Shown: piece after piece, positions 24,265 through 32,626 of the stretch
Position numbering within the stretch: the first letter of the stretch is position 1
Layout: the number at the start of each line of letters is the position of its first letter
Assembly: GCA_025453555.1 (NCBI GenBank)
Contig: JALOQC010000035.1
Coordinates: 1 to 34,208 of the forward strand
Direction: 5' to 3'
Length of the DNA stretch: 34,208 nucleotides
Source of the DNA: Myxococcota bacterium
Lineage (GTDB): Bacteria > Myxococcota_A > Polyangia > Polyangiales > Houyiibacteriaceae
The notes under the pieces: model-generated
Database searches by the model: none
The model's input: the letters and a program-made list of their open reading frames with translations, nothing else
Told to the model about the DNA's origin: nothing
Position numbers and translations under genes: made by a program

Positions 24265-25743
24265 TCACGCGCGCAGCTTCGCCTTCTGGACCTTGCCCAT
24301 CGCGTTGCGCGGCAGATCGTCGACGAAGCGGATCTCCCGCGGACGCTTGTGCACCGCGAGCTCCCGCGCGACGGCCGCGATCAGCGCGTCGGCGTCGCGC
24401 GCGACGCTCGGATCCGCGACCACGAACGCGACGATTCGCTCGCCGAGATCCTCGTCCGGCATCCCCACCACCGCGACCTCGCGCACCCCCGGCTGCTCGA
24501 GCAGCACCGCCTCGATCTCGCCCGCGCCGATCTTGAAGCCTCCGCACTTGATGAGGTCGGTGCTCTTGCGCCCCACGATCCGCAGCGCACCGTCGGACGC
24601 GCGCGTCGCGAGGTCCCCCGTGCGAAAGAAGCCCTCCGCGTCGAAGGCTTCCTCGTTCGCGTCCGGTCGGTGCAGGTAACCTCCGAGCACGCTCGGCCCG
24701 CGCACCAGCACCTCGCCGATCGTGGTGTCGTCGTGCGCGTCGATCACGGACCCCGCGTCGTCCACCAGGCGAACCTCGACGCCGCTCAGCGGTCGCCCGA
24801 CGTACCCCGGTCGCGCGCCTTCGTCCGCGCGCACGCCGCACACGATCAGCGTCTCGGTGAGCCCGTAGCGCTCGACGACTCCGCGCCCCGTGATCGCCTC
24901 GAAGCGACGGTGCTCGCGCGTGGGCAACCCCGCGCTCCCGCTCACCACGAGGCGCACGCGGCCGAGCGCGCTCGCGATCGCGGCGTCCGTCTCGGCGGCG
25001 TCGATCAGGCGATGGATCATCGTGGGCACCGCGAAGAGCATCGCGCGCGGGCTCGCCGCGAGCTGCGCGCCGAGCGCCGCCGGATCGAAGCGGGACACGT
25101 GACGAAGCGCGCCGCCCATGCGCAGTGCCCCGAACAGACCGAGCACGAGCCCGTGCACGTGAAAGAGCGGCAGCGCGTGCACGACGTCGTCCGCCTCGGT
25201 CCAGGCCCACGCGTCCGCGAGCGCGTCGAGGTTCGCGGCGATGCCACGCGCGCTCAGCTCGACGCCCTTCGGCGCGCCGGTGGTGCCGCTCGTGTAGAGC
25301 AGCAGCACCGGCTCGTCGTCGAGCGCACGGATCGGCGGCGGCTCGCTCGCGTGCATCGTCTCGAGCGCGCGGATGGGCAGCGCCGGCGTCGACTGCCCCT
25401 GCACGTCGGACGCGAGCACCACCGCCGGCTCGGCGTCGGTGAGCACGTGCATCAGCTCACGCGCGCCGAGCTTCGGACTGAGCGGGACGCTGACCACGCC
25501 GGCGAGCGCATTCCCGACGAGCGCGACCAAGGTCGGAAGATCCGAGTGCGCCCAGATCGCCACGCGCGCGCCGGGATCGACCCCGAGCTCGTCGAGCTGC
25601 GCGACGTGCGCGCTCACCGCACGCGCGAGCGTGGCGTAGTCGAGAGAACGAGGATGGCCGGTCCGCGGGGTCAGCCGCGGACCATCGTCGACCAGGAGCG
25701 CGAGGCGCGCGTCCGGGGAAGCGAGGCGAGGAAAGAGCGACAC
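24265..25743 (-). CDS. Acyl-CoA synthetase, MatB (malonyl-CoA synthetase)-like
   Basis: 492 residues, AMP-forming acyl-CoA synthetase. Visible core motifs: LLLYTSGTTGAPKG (147-160), ERYGLTET (291-298), FFRTGDL (372-378), and GRKSTDLIKCGGFKIGAGEI (391-410). The last, with GVRADE after YGLTET, closely follows MatB from Streptomyces, which makes malonyl- or methylmalonyl-CoA from the free diacid, ATP and CoA. The catalytic Lys is 484 in NAMGKVQK. Substrate is inferred, not shown. GTG 25743 is chosen because the homologous N-terminus (SLFPRLASPDARL) starts here. It is divergent from the coiled-coil gene. No polyketide or other cluster is next to it. Confidence 0.85.
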   Translation of the reverse strand: MSLFPRLASPDARLALLVDDGPRLTPRTGHPRSLDYATLARAVSAHVAQLDELGVDPGARVAIWAHSDLPTLVALVGNALAGVVSVPLSPKLGARELMHVLTDAEPAVVLASDVQGQSTPALPIRALETMHASEPPPIRALDDEPVLLLYTSGTTGAPKGVELSARGIAANLDALADAWAWTEADDVVHALPLFHVHGLVLGLFGALRMGGALRHVSRFDPAALGAQLAASPRAMLFAVPTMIHRLIDAAETDAAIASALGRVRLVVSGSAGLPTREHRRFEAITGRGVVERYGLTETLIVCGVRADEGARPGYVGRPLSGVEVRLVDDAGSVIDAHDDTTIGEVLVRGPSVLGGYLHRPDANEEAFDAEGFFRTGDLATRASDGALRIVGRKSTDLIKCGGFKIGAGEIEAVLLEQPGVREVAVVGMPDEDLGERIVAFVVADPSVARDADALIAAVARELAVHKRPREIRFVDDLPRNAMGKVQKAKLRA

Positions 25744-25907
25744 GCGCGGAGCCTGCCTCCGATCGTGCGCGCGCGTCGAGGCGATGCCGCTCCCGGCCGC
25801 GAACCGAACCGCTCGTGACGATCCTCGGGCCCACTCCGTGCGAGGAGAGCGAGTCCCGGCAATCCCGGACCTCGCACGACCGCGAGATCCGGTATCGTCC
25901 TGCGCCG

Positions 25908-27827
25908 ATGGCGGAAGATCGCGACGACCGCACCCAAGAGATCGCGCTCGACGAGGTCGACGCCGGTCGGCCCCGCTCGGGTCCTCCGCCGCTTCCGTCG
26001 CGTCGCACGCCCGCGCCGGACTTCGAGCCGGAGAGCTCGGATCGTCCGACGGATCCGCCGCCGAAGTCACCCGGCGCGTCGAAGCCCCCGGTGCGGCTCG
26101 GCAAGAGCTTGGTGCCTCCGCCGCTCGCGGCCGCGGTCGCGCCCAGTCGCGCGGAGACGCCCCGCAGCTCGCGCGCGACGATGAAGCTCAAGCCGATCAC
26201 CGACGTGCCTTCGGGCGAGACGCACGTGCCCGACGTGCGCCCGGAGCCCTTGCCCTTCGAGCCCGCGGCCGACGCACGCGCGTCGACCACACCGCGCCCG
26301 AGCGTCCCGCCCCCGCTCGCGGGAGGCTTGCCGCCGCGGGTCGATCGTTCGACGCGCGAGCTCCGTCGTGTGGGACCGAGCGATGCGAGCGCGAGCGCAA
26401 CGACGCCGAGGACCACTCCGAGCACGAGCACGCCGAACGCGAGCACGCCGAACGCGAGCACGCCCACGCCGAGCGCGAGCACGAGCACGCCGAGCACGAG
26501 CACTCCGAGCACGAGCACGCCGAGCACGAGCACGCCGAGCAGGAGCACTCCGAGCACGAGCACTCCGAGCACGAGCACTCCGAGCGCCAGCACTCCGAGC
26601 ACGAGCACTCCGAGCGCCAGCACTCCGAGCGCCAGCACGCCGACTCCGGGAGCGACCCCCCGAGCGCTCGTTGCGCCTCGCCCGGCGCTCGTGTCTCGGC
26701 CTCCGACCGAACGTCCGGCGGAGCGCATGACCACCGCTTCGCTCGCCGACGCCGCGCTCCAGGCGCGCCTTCGTCACCTCGAGACCCACGTCGACGAGCT
26801 CCCGAAGTGGACCGCCCGCATCGCTGCGCTCGAGTCCGACCCCCGCTTCGCTGCGCTCGACGCGCAGCTCGAGACCCTCGGGGCGAGCCTCGCCAGCCTG
26901 CACACGAAGCTCGACGCCACCGTCGCCTCGCTCGCGTCGCTGCTCGAACGCACGTCGGGGCTCGAGCGCGCCCGCGACGAGGGGCGTGCACGCGCCGATC
27001 GAGCGCTCGACGTCGCGACCGCTGCTCACGAAGCGTCGCGAGGGCTCGACACGCGCGAGCGAGAGACCAGCGAACGTGTGCGCGCGCTCGAAGACGCGCT
27101 CCGTGCGCTCGAAGCGAACAGCACCACGAGCCACCCGCACCCGAGGAGCAGCGCCCAGTCGAGCGACACGGCCTCGGACGACACCGACACCCCGTGGCTC
27201 GCGCTCGAAGAACGCCTCGCGATCCTCGAGCGCGCCTCCGACGCGACCTTGCGCGCGCGCGTGGAGGCGATGGAAGCCCGCCTCGTTTCCCTCGTGGCGC
27301 GCTTCGCCGACATCGCGGCGCGTGCTCCCGGCGAGGGCGGGGGTCGCGCGTCGCTCCTCCCGCCCGCACCGCTCGCGCCGGCGGCACCGCTCGCGCCGCC
27401 CGCACCGCTCGCGCCGGCGGCACCGCTCGCGCCGCCCGCACCGCTCGCGCCGGCGGCACCGCTCGCGCCGGCACCGCTCGTGCCCGAGACACCCCCGTCG
27501 AGCACGGAGCTCGAAGCGCTCGTCCGCGAGCTGGTGCGACGCGAGCTCGCCGACCACGTGCCGGCGACGACACAGGACGAATCCCCACGCGCGAAGCCCA
27601 AGAAGCCGCGCCGCACGGCAGACGTCGATCCGGCCGACACGGACCCGCTCACCACCGTGAAGGGCGTCGGTCCCGCGTTCGCGGAGCGCCTGCGCGCGAA
27701 CGACGTGACCGACGTCGCCTCCCTCGCGCAGCTCGACGACGCACGCCTCGACGCGCTCGCCCGCGCGGTCGGCGCTCCCCTCGCGAAGCTCCGCAGATGG
27801 CGCGAGGCCGCGCGCGCGATGCTCTGA
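25908..27827 (+). CDS. Coiled-coil protein with a C-terminal helix-hairpin-helix domain
   Basis: 639 residues, not a recognised family overall. The N-terminal ~250 residues are disordered and Pro/Ser/Thr-rich, including STPSTS-type repeats (164-247). Residues about 278-467 (ARLRHLETHVDELPKW onward, LEERLAILERASDAT) form long heptad-rich coiled coil. Then come PLAPAA/PLAPPA repeats (483-525), and a helix-hairpin-helix at the C-terminus (DPLTTVKGVGPAFAERLR, 582-599, then TDVASLAQLDDARLDALARAV). Such domains bind DNA non-specifically or act in protein contact. ATG 25908 is the first in-frame Met with plausible protein after it; the earlier ATG at 25815 adds Arg/Ser-rich residues. A clear ribosome site is not seen. 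Confidence 0.75.
   Translation: MAEDRDDRTQEIALDEVDAGRPRSGPPPLPSRRTPAPDFEPESSDRPTDPPPKSPGASKPPVRLGKSLVPPPLAAAVAPSRAETPRSSRATMKLKPITDVPSGETHVPDVRPEPLPFEPAADARASTTPRPSVPPPLAGGLPPRVDRSTRELRRVGPSDASASATTPRTTPSTSTPNASTPNASTPTPSASTSTPSTSTPSTSTPSTSTPSRSTPSTSTPSTSTPSASTPSTSTPSASTPSASTPTPGATPRALVAPRPALVSRPPTERPAERMTTASLADAALQARLRHLETHVDELPKWTARIAALESDPRFAALDAQLETLGASLASLHTKLDATVASLASLLERTSGLERARDEGRARADRALDVATAAHEASRGLDTRERETSERVRALEDALRALEANSTTSHPHPRSSAQSSDTASDDTDTPWLALEERLAILERASDATLRARVEAMEARLVSLVARFADIAARAPGEGGGRASLLPPAPLAPAAPLAPPAPLAPAAPLAPPAPLAPAAPLAPAPLVPETPPSSTELEALVRELVRRELADHVPATTQDESPRAKPKKPRRTADVDPADTDPLTTVKGVGPAFAERLRANDVTDVASLAQLDDARLDALARAVGAPLAKLRRWREAARAML
26430..26650. repeat. 15-bp tandem repeat encoding STSTP/SASTP
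   Basis: About 15 units close to AGCACGAGCACTCCG, each encoding Ser-Thr-Ser-Thr-Pro or a variant with Ala or Asn. The unit length keeps the frame of the coiled-coil gene. The opposite strand reads as Cys/Ser-rich junk and is not a gene. Confidence 0.85.
27361..27480. repeat. 18-bp tandem repeat encoding PLAPAA/PLAPPA
   Basis: About six copies of CCGCTCGCGCCGGCGGCA, alternating with a version ending in CCGCCCGCA, encode Pro-Leu-Ala-Pro repeats. It lies between the coiled coil and the helix-hairpin-helix domain and probably acts as a stiff spacer. Confidence 0.85.
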
Positions 27828-27844
27828 GCGCTCCGTCGCGACGC

Positions 27845-27909
27845 GAGCACCTCGCGCGAGCACCACGCGCGAGCACCACGCGCGAGCACCACGCGCGAGC
27901 ACCACGCGC
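27845..27909. repeat. 13-bp tandem repeat, five copies, between converging genes
   Basis: GAGCACCACGCGC occurs four times exactly (27858-27909), with one more copy at 27845-27857 differing in one base. The unit is not a multiple of three and the array is intergenic, after the coiled-coil gene and before the end of the MazG-like gene. Confidence 0.9.
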
Positions 27910-27943
27910 GACGCATGACCCCGCGTGATCACGACGTCGCGGC

Positions 27944-28285
27944 TCAGCGCCCGCGGTGCTCGTCCGCCGGATACTTCTGCCGGTTCTTTCGCATCTTCGC
28001 GTGCACCGCGGCGGGCAGATCGAGACCGATGCGGTCCGCGAGCATCAACAAGCTCACCGCGACGTCCGCGATCTCGTCCGCGACCCGCTCGCGCGACTCG
28101 GGGTCCGCGCAGTGGGCATCGGCCTCCTCGCCGCGCACCCAGCGCAGCTCCGAGAGCAGCTCGCCCGCCTCCGAGGCCACCGCCATCGCCAGGTTCTTCG
28201 GGTCGTGGAATGGCTCCCACTCACGCTCGCGCACGAAGTCGCGGATGTCGTCGAGCATGGCGTCCAAACGGTCGGGGCGGCTCAT
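27944..28285 (-). CDS. MazG-like nucleotide pyrophosphohydrolase
   Basis: 113 residues, small all-alpha NTP pyrophosphatase of the MazG/RS21-C6 (dCTPase-like) type. Metal-binding residues are visible: Glu39 and Glu42 in ASEAGELLSEL, then Glu71 and Asp74 in DEIADVAVSLLMLA. These bind Mg and cleave a non-canonical or excess (d)NTP to the monophosphate and pyrophosphate, helping nucleotide-pool cleaning. The start MSRPDRLDAMLDDIRDF matches the family N-terminus. It is transcribed toward the coiled-coil gene. The upstream ~200 bases contain repeats and no further gene. Confidence 0.92.
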   Translation of the reverse strand: MSRPDRLDAMLDDIRDFVREREWEPFHDPKNLAMAVASEAGELLSELRWVRGEEADAHCADPESRERVADEIADVAVSLLMLADRIGLDLPAAVHAKMRKNRQKYPADEHRGR

Positions 28286-28362
28286 GCGCAGAAGGCTGCC
28301 GAAGCTCGGCGTACACGTCGAGCCACCTCCCGCACGTCACCCCTCCTTCGCACGAAGGCATT

Positions 28363-28480
28363 GGCGCGATCGTGCAAGGTGCGTCCGTTCATGGGGCGGC
28401 GGCAGAGGGCGCGATCGTGCACGGGGCGGCCGCAGATGCCCGATCCTGCGACCGCAGATGGCGCGATCGTGCATGGCGCA
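28363..28480. repeat. Three spaced copies of GGCGCGATCGTGCA
   Basis: GGCGCGATCGTGCA or a near copy starts at 28363, 28408 and 28460 (intervals 45 and 52), each followed by GG and a G/C-rich tail. A degenerate fourth lies near 28437. They occupy most of the gap between the Cys-rich lipoprotein end and the MazG-like start, so they could be regulator sites or a worn repeat array. Confidence 0.65.
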
Positions 28481-28491
28481 TCGCCGACCGC

Positions 28492-29544
28492 TCAGCGTGC
28501 ACCGCACGCGGCGGGGCCCGCCTCGAAATCGCGCACGAAGCTGCGCAGCACGACCTCCAACGTCGCGTCGGTGCCGAGCCTCCCCCGCACGCGCATCGCG
28601 ATTGCCCCGCCCCGCTGGCGCTGCACCACGAGCTCGTCGGCCACCGCGTCCATCACCACCGAAGGCACCGCGAGCCGTCGCTCGGCGAAGCGCAGGTCGC
28701 GCACGTCGCCGCTCCATGCGCCCGACTCGTCCACGCGCAGCACCACCTCCAGCACGAGCTGAGCGCCCTCGGAGAGCGGCCCACCGACCTCCACACGAGC
28801 CCGCGACGCGCAGCCCTCCGCCGCGAGCGCGACACCGCGCGCGACGGTGTCGACGTGCTCGGTGCGACGCGCCTCCCCGGCGCTCGTGTGCACGATCGAG
28901 AGCGCCACGTCGTCGCGCGCCCCTTCCTCGTCGAGATCGTCACCGTCCTCGCTCGCCACGACCGAGCTGCCGTAGCGACGCACCGCCGCCGCACAAGACG
29001 CGTCGCGCCCACACGCCCGCGCGTCGTTCGTCGCCACCGCCACGCACCGACGCCGCGCGTCGCCCACCGTGGCATCGCAAAGCCGCGTCACCCCCGTCGT
29101 CCACGCCAGGCAGCTCGGATCGCGTCCCTCCATCGCACGCGCGGGCGGACAGTGCTCGGGGGTGCGCGTCGCGAGCGCCACGCGCAGGCGACACCCGTCG
29201 CGCAGCCCAGTCGCGCCGAGCGATTCGCACGCTGCGGGATCCCCACTCTTGCCCGCGCGTAGATCGCGGCAGACGTCGTCGAGCACCGCGTCGTAGCCGA
29301 GATCCGCGAGCGCCTGCGCGAGCTCGACCGGTACGCTCTGCCGCAGCCGCGCCACGCACGAGGCTTCGTCCTCGAAGCGCGCGAGGCTCTCTTCGAGCGA
29401 CGCAGTTTCCGTCGGCCACGGCGACGGGCTCGCTTCGACCACGACCTCCTCGGGCGTCGGCACGCGCGGCGGTGGCGGCGCCTCGGGGGCCGTGGCCTCG
29501 CTACCGCACGCCCAGAGCACGATCGTGAGGAAGACCCAACGCAC
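28492..29544 (-). CDS. Cys-rich hypothetical lipoprotein
   Basis: 350 residues from GTG 29544. A short signal peptide (WVFLTIVLWACGS) ends in a Cys likely to be lipidated, then a Pro/Glu/Val linker. Residues about 45-190 are a helical domain with many Cys (ASCVARLRQ, DDVCRDLRAG, AACESLG, GCRLRVAL, HCPPA, SCLAW, LCDATV), a pattern seen in short helical Cys-pair repeats. The C-terminal half (from about 220) is strand-rich (DVALSIVHTSAGEA, AQLVLEVVLRVDE, VVMDAVADEL). Not recognised. No ribosome site stands out. Its upstream neighbour is the CBS protein, 159 bases away. Confidence 0.75.
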   Translation of the reverse strand: MRWVFLTIVLWACGSEATAPEAPPPPRVPTPEEVVVEASPSPWPTETASLEESLARFEDEASCVARLRQSVPVELAQALADLGYDAVLDDVCRDLRAGKSGDPAACESLGATGLRDGCRLRVALATRTPEHCPPARAMEGRDPSCLAWTTGVTRLCDATVGDARRRCVAVATNDARACGRDASCAAAVRRYGSSVVASEDGDDLDEEGARDDVALSIVHTSAGEARRTEHVDTVARGVALAAEGCASRARVEVGGPLSEGAQLVLEVVLRVDESGAWSGDVRDLRFAERRLAVPSVVMDAVADELVVQRQRGGAIAMRVRGRLGTDATLEVVLRSFVRDFEAGPAACGAR

Positions 29545-29703
29545 GCGCGGGGTCTACCGCAACCCACGCGCGCGTCGAAGCCACATCGTCGATGTCGACG
29601 ACGCCGTCGTCGCATGTCGTCGGCAGGTCTTCCTCTTCGTGGGTGTCGCCATCCGCGGCGAGGACGCGGACACCGACTCCGACGCAGGCTCTTCGCGCCG
29701 AAC

Positions 29704-30468
29704 TCAGCGCGCGAGGAAACGTGCGAAGTCGAGCCCGCTGACGATGCCGACGGTGCCACGCTCTCGAACCACCAAGATCCGGCGCACCCGCAGCTCGAGC
29801 GCCTGCGCGGCCGCGCGCGAGACCGGCACGTGCGGCGGCAACGTCACGATGCGCAGCGTCATCACCTCGTCCACGCGCGTCTCCGGAGGAAGTCCACGGC
29901 TCGCGAGCGCGACGCGCTGATCGAAGATGCCGACCGGCCAGCCGTCCTCGACCACCACGAGGCCCTGCTTGTTCGAACGATCGAGCCGATCGGCGGCGAG
30001 CGCGAGCGGATCGTCGGCCTTCACCGTCACGAGCGAGCCGTGCGCGAGCTCGCCGAGCGGCTCCGCGACGCCCCGCTCGACCACCACGCGCATCAAGTCG
30101 CGCGTGGAGAGCACGCCGACCAGCCGGTCGCCCTCCTCCACGAAGACGCGGTGGATGCGGGCGTCGCGCATCGTGCGCGCCGCGACGCGGAGCTCCGTGC
30201 CGACGCCGACCGAGATCGGATCGGGCGTCATCACGTCGGCGACCGTGCCCTTCGGCAGCGTGAGCGTGCGCCCGCGCCCGAAGTCGGAGGCGCGGAGGAG
30301 ATCGCTGCGCGAGAGCACGCCGACGAGTCGACCGGCGTCGTTCACCACCGCGAGCGCGGAGAGATCGTGCTCGTGCAGGAGCTGATCGGCCTCTTCGATC
30401 GAGGCCGACGCGCGCAGCGTGCGGACGGGGGTGCTCATGAAGTCACGAACGGGTGCGGTGAAGTGCAT
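29704..30468 (-). CDS. Protein with four CBS motifs
   Basis: 254 residues, built as two CBS pairs. Motif 1: VRDFMSTPVRTL to LVGVLSRSDLL. Motif 2: VADVMTPDPISVGVGTELR to RLVGVLSTRDLMRVV. Motif 3: HGSLVTVKADDPLALAADRL to PVGIFDQRVALAS. Motif 4: VDEVMTLRIVTLPPHVPV to TVGIVSGLDFARF. CBS pairs bind adenosine nucleotides (AMP, ATP, SAM) and usually regulate a fused or partner enzyme; none is fused here, so it is a stand-alone energy or nucleotide sensor. ATG 30468 is chosen because it begins just before motif 1. The gene is transcribed away from the hydrolase, with 169 bases between. Confidence 0.92.
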   Translation of the reverse strand: MHFTAPVRDFMSTPVRTLRASASIEEADQLLHEHDLSALAVVNDAGRLVGVLSRSDLLRASDFGRGRTLTLPKGTVADVMTPDPISVGVGTELRVAARTMRDARIHRVFVEEGDRLVGVLSTRDLMRVVVERGVAEPLGELAHGSLVTVKADDPLALAADRLDRSNKQGLVVVEDGWPVGIFDQRVALASRGLPPETRVDEVMTLRIVTLPPHVPVSRAAAQALELRVRRILVVRERGTVGIVSGLDFARFLAR

Positions 30469-30637
30469 GCCCGATGCGTTAGCAGCGCGCGTGCCCGCGT
30501 CGTTCTCCACGGAGCGACACGCTCGATCGCGGCGCCGACGGCGCGAGCGCTTCGCGCAGGTCGCGCGTCCCCCGCGAGGTCGCCTCACGCAACGCGACGA
30601 TCCTGCGCGCGCGACGCAGAGGCTGCGCGCGTTCCCC

Positions 30638-31867
30638 TCAGGTCGGCTGCTGCGGCAGGAACTGCAGGCGATGGAGGAACTTGGCGATCTCCTCCAGGTA
30701 CACGCCGCGGTCGAGGTGCAGCAGGTGGCTGCCCGGGAACCAATGCAGCGCACAACGATCCCAGTGCTCCCAGAGCAGCCGCGAGTGCTTCGGCGGCGCG
30801 AGCCGATCGCCGACGCCGCCGACGATCATTCGTCCTTCCTTCGGCACCACCGGCGCGTAGGTCAGCGGGTTGCTCACCGCGAGCAGCCGACGCGCGTCGA
30901 CCAATCGCCGCCCCACCACGCGCAGCATCGTCCGCACCGTCACCCCGATCGGCTCCCACTCGAGCACCAGATCCGGGAAGGTCACCACGGGCACGTTCGG
31001 GATCGCGAAGGAGAGCCGCGGCTCCGCCACCGCGAGCACGCTCGACGTGTACCCGCCGAGGCTCACGCCCGTGACGCCGACCTTCGGCACCCCGCGCACG
31101 TTCATCAGCCAGTCGATCAAGATGCGCAGATCCATCACCGACTGCGCGACCGCCTCGTTGATGTGCGACGGGCCACCCGCGAAGTAGCCGTGCCCGCTGA
31201 AGGGCGAGTACGCCGGCTGCCGCTCGCCGTGGAAGGGCAGCGTGAAGAGCACGACGTCGCAGCCCATCCGGTAGAACCACGGGATCGCGAAGAACCACTC
31301 GTTGACGAGGTAGAGGTCGGCGGAGAAGCCGTGGATCGCGACGATGGTCGGACGCGGGCGATCGCCGTGGAACCAATAACGCGCGTGCGCGACGCGGTTG
31401 CCGGCGTGCTTGAGATAACGCGCGTGCAGCCGCGGGTTCACCGGCATGAAGGGGCTGTCGAAGCGGATGGTCTCGCAGGTGCCGTCCTCGGGATCGAAGC
31501 GCGGGTACCAGTCGGCGGGCGAGGTGCGCACCCGGACGCTCGAAGGCGGCGTGCGGAAGAACTTCGTCGCGTCGCCGCTCTTCGCCATCGGCAGGTAGAA
31601 GTCGACGTCGTCGAGCGCGCGCCGCAGCTCGCGCGGGTGGTAGCCGAGCGGCAGCGCGAGCCCCGCGACCGCCGACGCCGCCGCAGTGCGAATGCCGACG
31701 TCGATCACCGCCGTGCTCGCGACGCGCATCTTGTCGCCCGCCTCGAGCGCGAAGGGCTCCTCGGTCGACGCGAAGTCCTCCGGCAGCGCCTCCCACCACG
31801 GCAGCTCCGAACGCAGAGGCGCGATCGACGCGGTGCCGTGGCGGATGCGGGAGAGCACGCTGGACAT
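30638..31867 (-). CDS. Alpha/beta hydrolase of the ABHD18 type
   Basis: 409 residues from ATG 31867. After an N-terminal ~165-residue region the hydrolase fold shows the oxyanion strand VAIHGFSADLYL (176-187), the nucleophile elbow GVSLGGY with Ser269 (267-273), the acidic residue in VGGVGDRLAPP (Asp354) and the His in FPGSHLLHL (His381). The N-terminal segment RIRFDSPF/ARYWFHGD and the order match Abhydrolase_18 (ABHD18-like). Substrate unknown; likely an ester or lipid. It is cytoplasmic (no signal peptide). A ribosome site AGGA lies about nine bases upstream. Earlier in-frame starts are rejected as they cover non-conserved sequence. Confidence 0.9.
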   Translation of the reverse strand: MSSVLSRIRHGTASIAPLRSELPWWEALPEDFASTEEPFALEAGDKMRVASTAVIDVGIRTAAASAVAGLALPLGYHPRELRRALDDVDFYLPMAKSGDATKFFRTPPSSVRVRTSPADWYPRFDPEDGTCETIRFDSPFMPVNPRLHARYLKHAGNRVAHARYWFHGDRPRPTIVAIHGFSADLYLVNEWFFAIPWFYRMGCDVVLFTLPFHGERQPAYSPFSGHGYFAGGPSHINEAVAQSVMDLRILIDWLMNVRGVPKVGVTGVSLGGYTSSVLAVAEPRLSFAIPNVPVVTFPDLVLEWEPIGVTVRTMLRVVGRRLVDARRLLAVSNPLTYAPVVPKEGRMIVGGVGDRLAPPKHSRLLWEHWDRCALHWFPGSHLLHLDRGVYLEEIAKFLHRLQFLPQQPT

Positions 31868-32219
31868 CCGATGAATCCTACTCGCGCCCGAACGCCGCGC
31901 GTAGTTCTGGCATTCGTTCGCCACGAGCATGGCGTGGACCCGGCGACCGGTGCGCATTCTGCTGGATCAGGTTCATCGGCTCCGCGCTCGCGCGCGGCCC
32001 GATAGTTTCGCGGAATCGTGCAGCTTCGCGGACTGCGTCCGCTTCGCCTCGCAAGATTCCGCTTCAATTCGCCATCGGCTCCGGGCTCGCGCGCGGCCCG
32101 ATAGTTTCGCGGAATCGTGCAGCTTCGCGGACTGCGTCCGCTTCGCCTCGCACGATTCCGCTTCGATTCGCGCCACGAGCGCTCGGGCGTGGAGCTCGTC
32201 CGCGACCGCACGCGCGCTC
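31868..32219. other. Intergenic region largely made of two 99-bp repeats
   Basis: 352 bases between the ABHD18-like gene start and the end of the small membrane protein gene. The first ~105 bases, to 31973, should hold the promoter of the hydrolase gene; no motif is certain. The rest is the repeat pair at 31974-32171. Both strands stay open across it, but the predicted peptides are repetitive and not gene-like. Confidence 0.6.
31974..32171. repeat. Two tandem 99-bp repeats, each with a 12-bp-arm palindrome
   Basis: The copies, 31974-32072 and 32073-32171, differ at only a few bases. In copy two, arms GCGGAATCGTGC (32109-32120) and GCACGATTCCGC (32150-32161) are perfect reverse complements. 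Inside them, GCGGAC and GTCCGC form a second small stem around TGC. In copy one the right arm has one mismatch (32051-32062). Such nested hairpins recall REP/MITE-like palindromic repeats. No gene or transposase is adjacent. Confidence 0.9.
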
Positions 32220-32426
32220 TCAGAACGTCCGCGGCGGCCGCGCTTCCTTCCGACCCGCCGTCAGGATCCCGTCCACGACCCACGCGACGAACCCGACCCC
32301 GAGCGAGAAGGGGAGCGCGAGGCACAACCCGATACCGAGCGCGACGTCGTCGGTCCGCTCGAGCTGACCGAGGATCGGAACGGCGGCGAGGAACGTGAAC
32401 GCAGCGGAGTAGAGGAATCGGCGCAC
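32220..32426 (-). CDS. Small two-helix membrane protein
   Basis: 68 residues from GTG 32426. Two hydrophobic segments are visible: FLYSAAFTFLAAVPIL near the N-terminus and LGIGLCLALPFSLGVGFVAW in the middle, separated by a short charged loop (QLERTDDVA), with a basic C-terminus (TAGRKEARPPRTF). G/C is strongly favoured at third positions. Not recognised. It stands alone, divergent from fadI, and is small enough that chance cannot be excluded. Confidence 0.55.
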   Translation of the reverse strand: MRRFLYSAAFTFLAAVPILGQLERTDDVALGIGLCLALPFSLGVGFVAWVVDGILTAGRKEARPPRTF

Positions 32427-32626
32427 GGCGACGTGTACCGCTCACGAGACGGCCCTCATTCCCCAACGCTTCGCGCCGAGACCGCGCATTGACACACCGC
32501 GTCACGAGCCGTAGACCTCACTGAATCGCCATTCACCACCGCGTCTTCCCAGGACGTTCGTGGGCGTGAGCGAGCCAACACGAAGCGCGCGCCGTTCGGG
32601 AGGCGCGCCGAGTCGGGAGGGTAGCC

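Noticed and set aside
24265..25743. Part of a polyketide or other biosynthetic cluster because of the MatB-like enzyme
   Set aside because: No ketosynthase, carrier protein or tailoring gene lies in the window; it stands alone.
31973..32176. Repeat-encoded small protein on either strand
   Set aside because: The frame exists only because the 99-base unit is divisible by three; there is no ribosome site or sensible protein.
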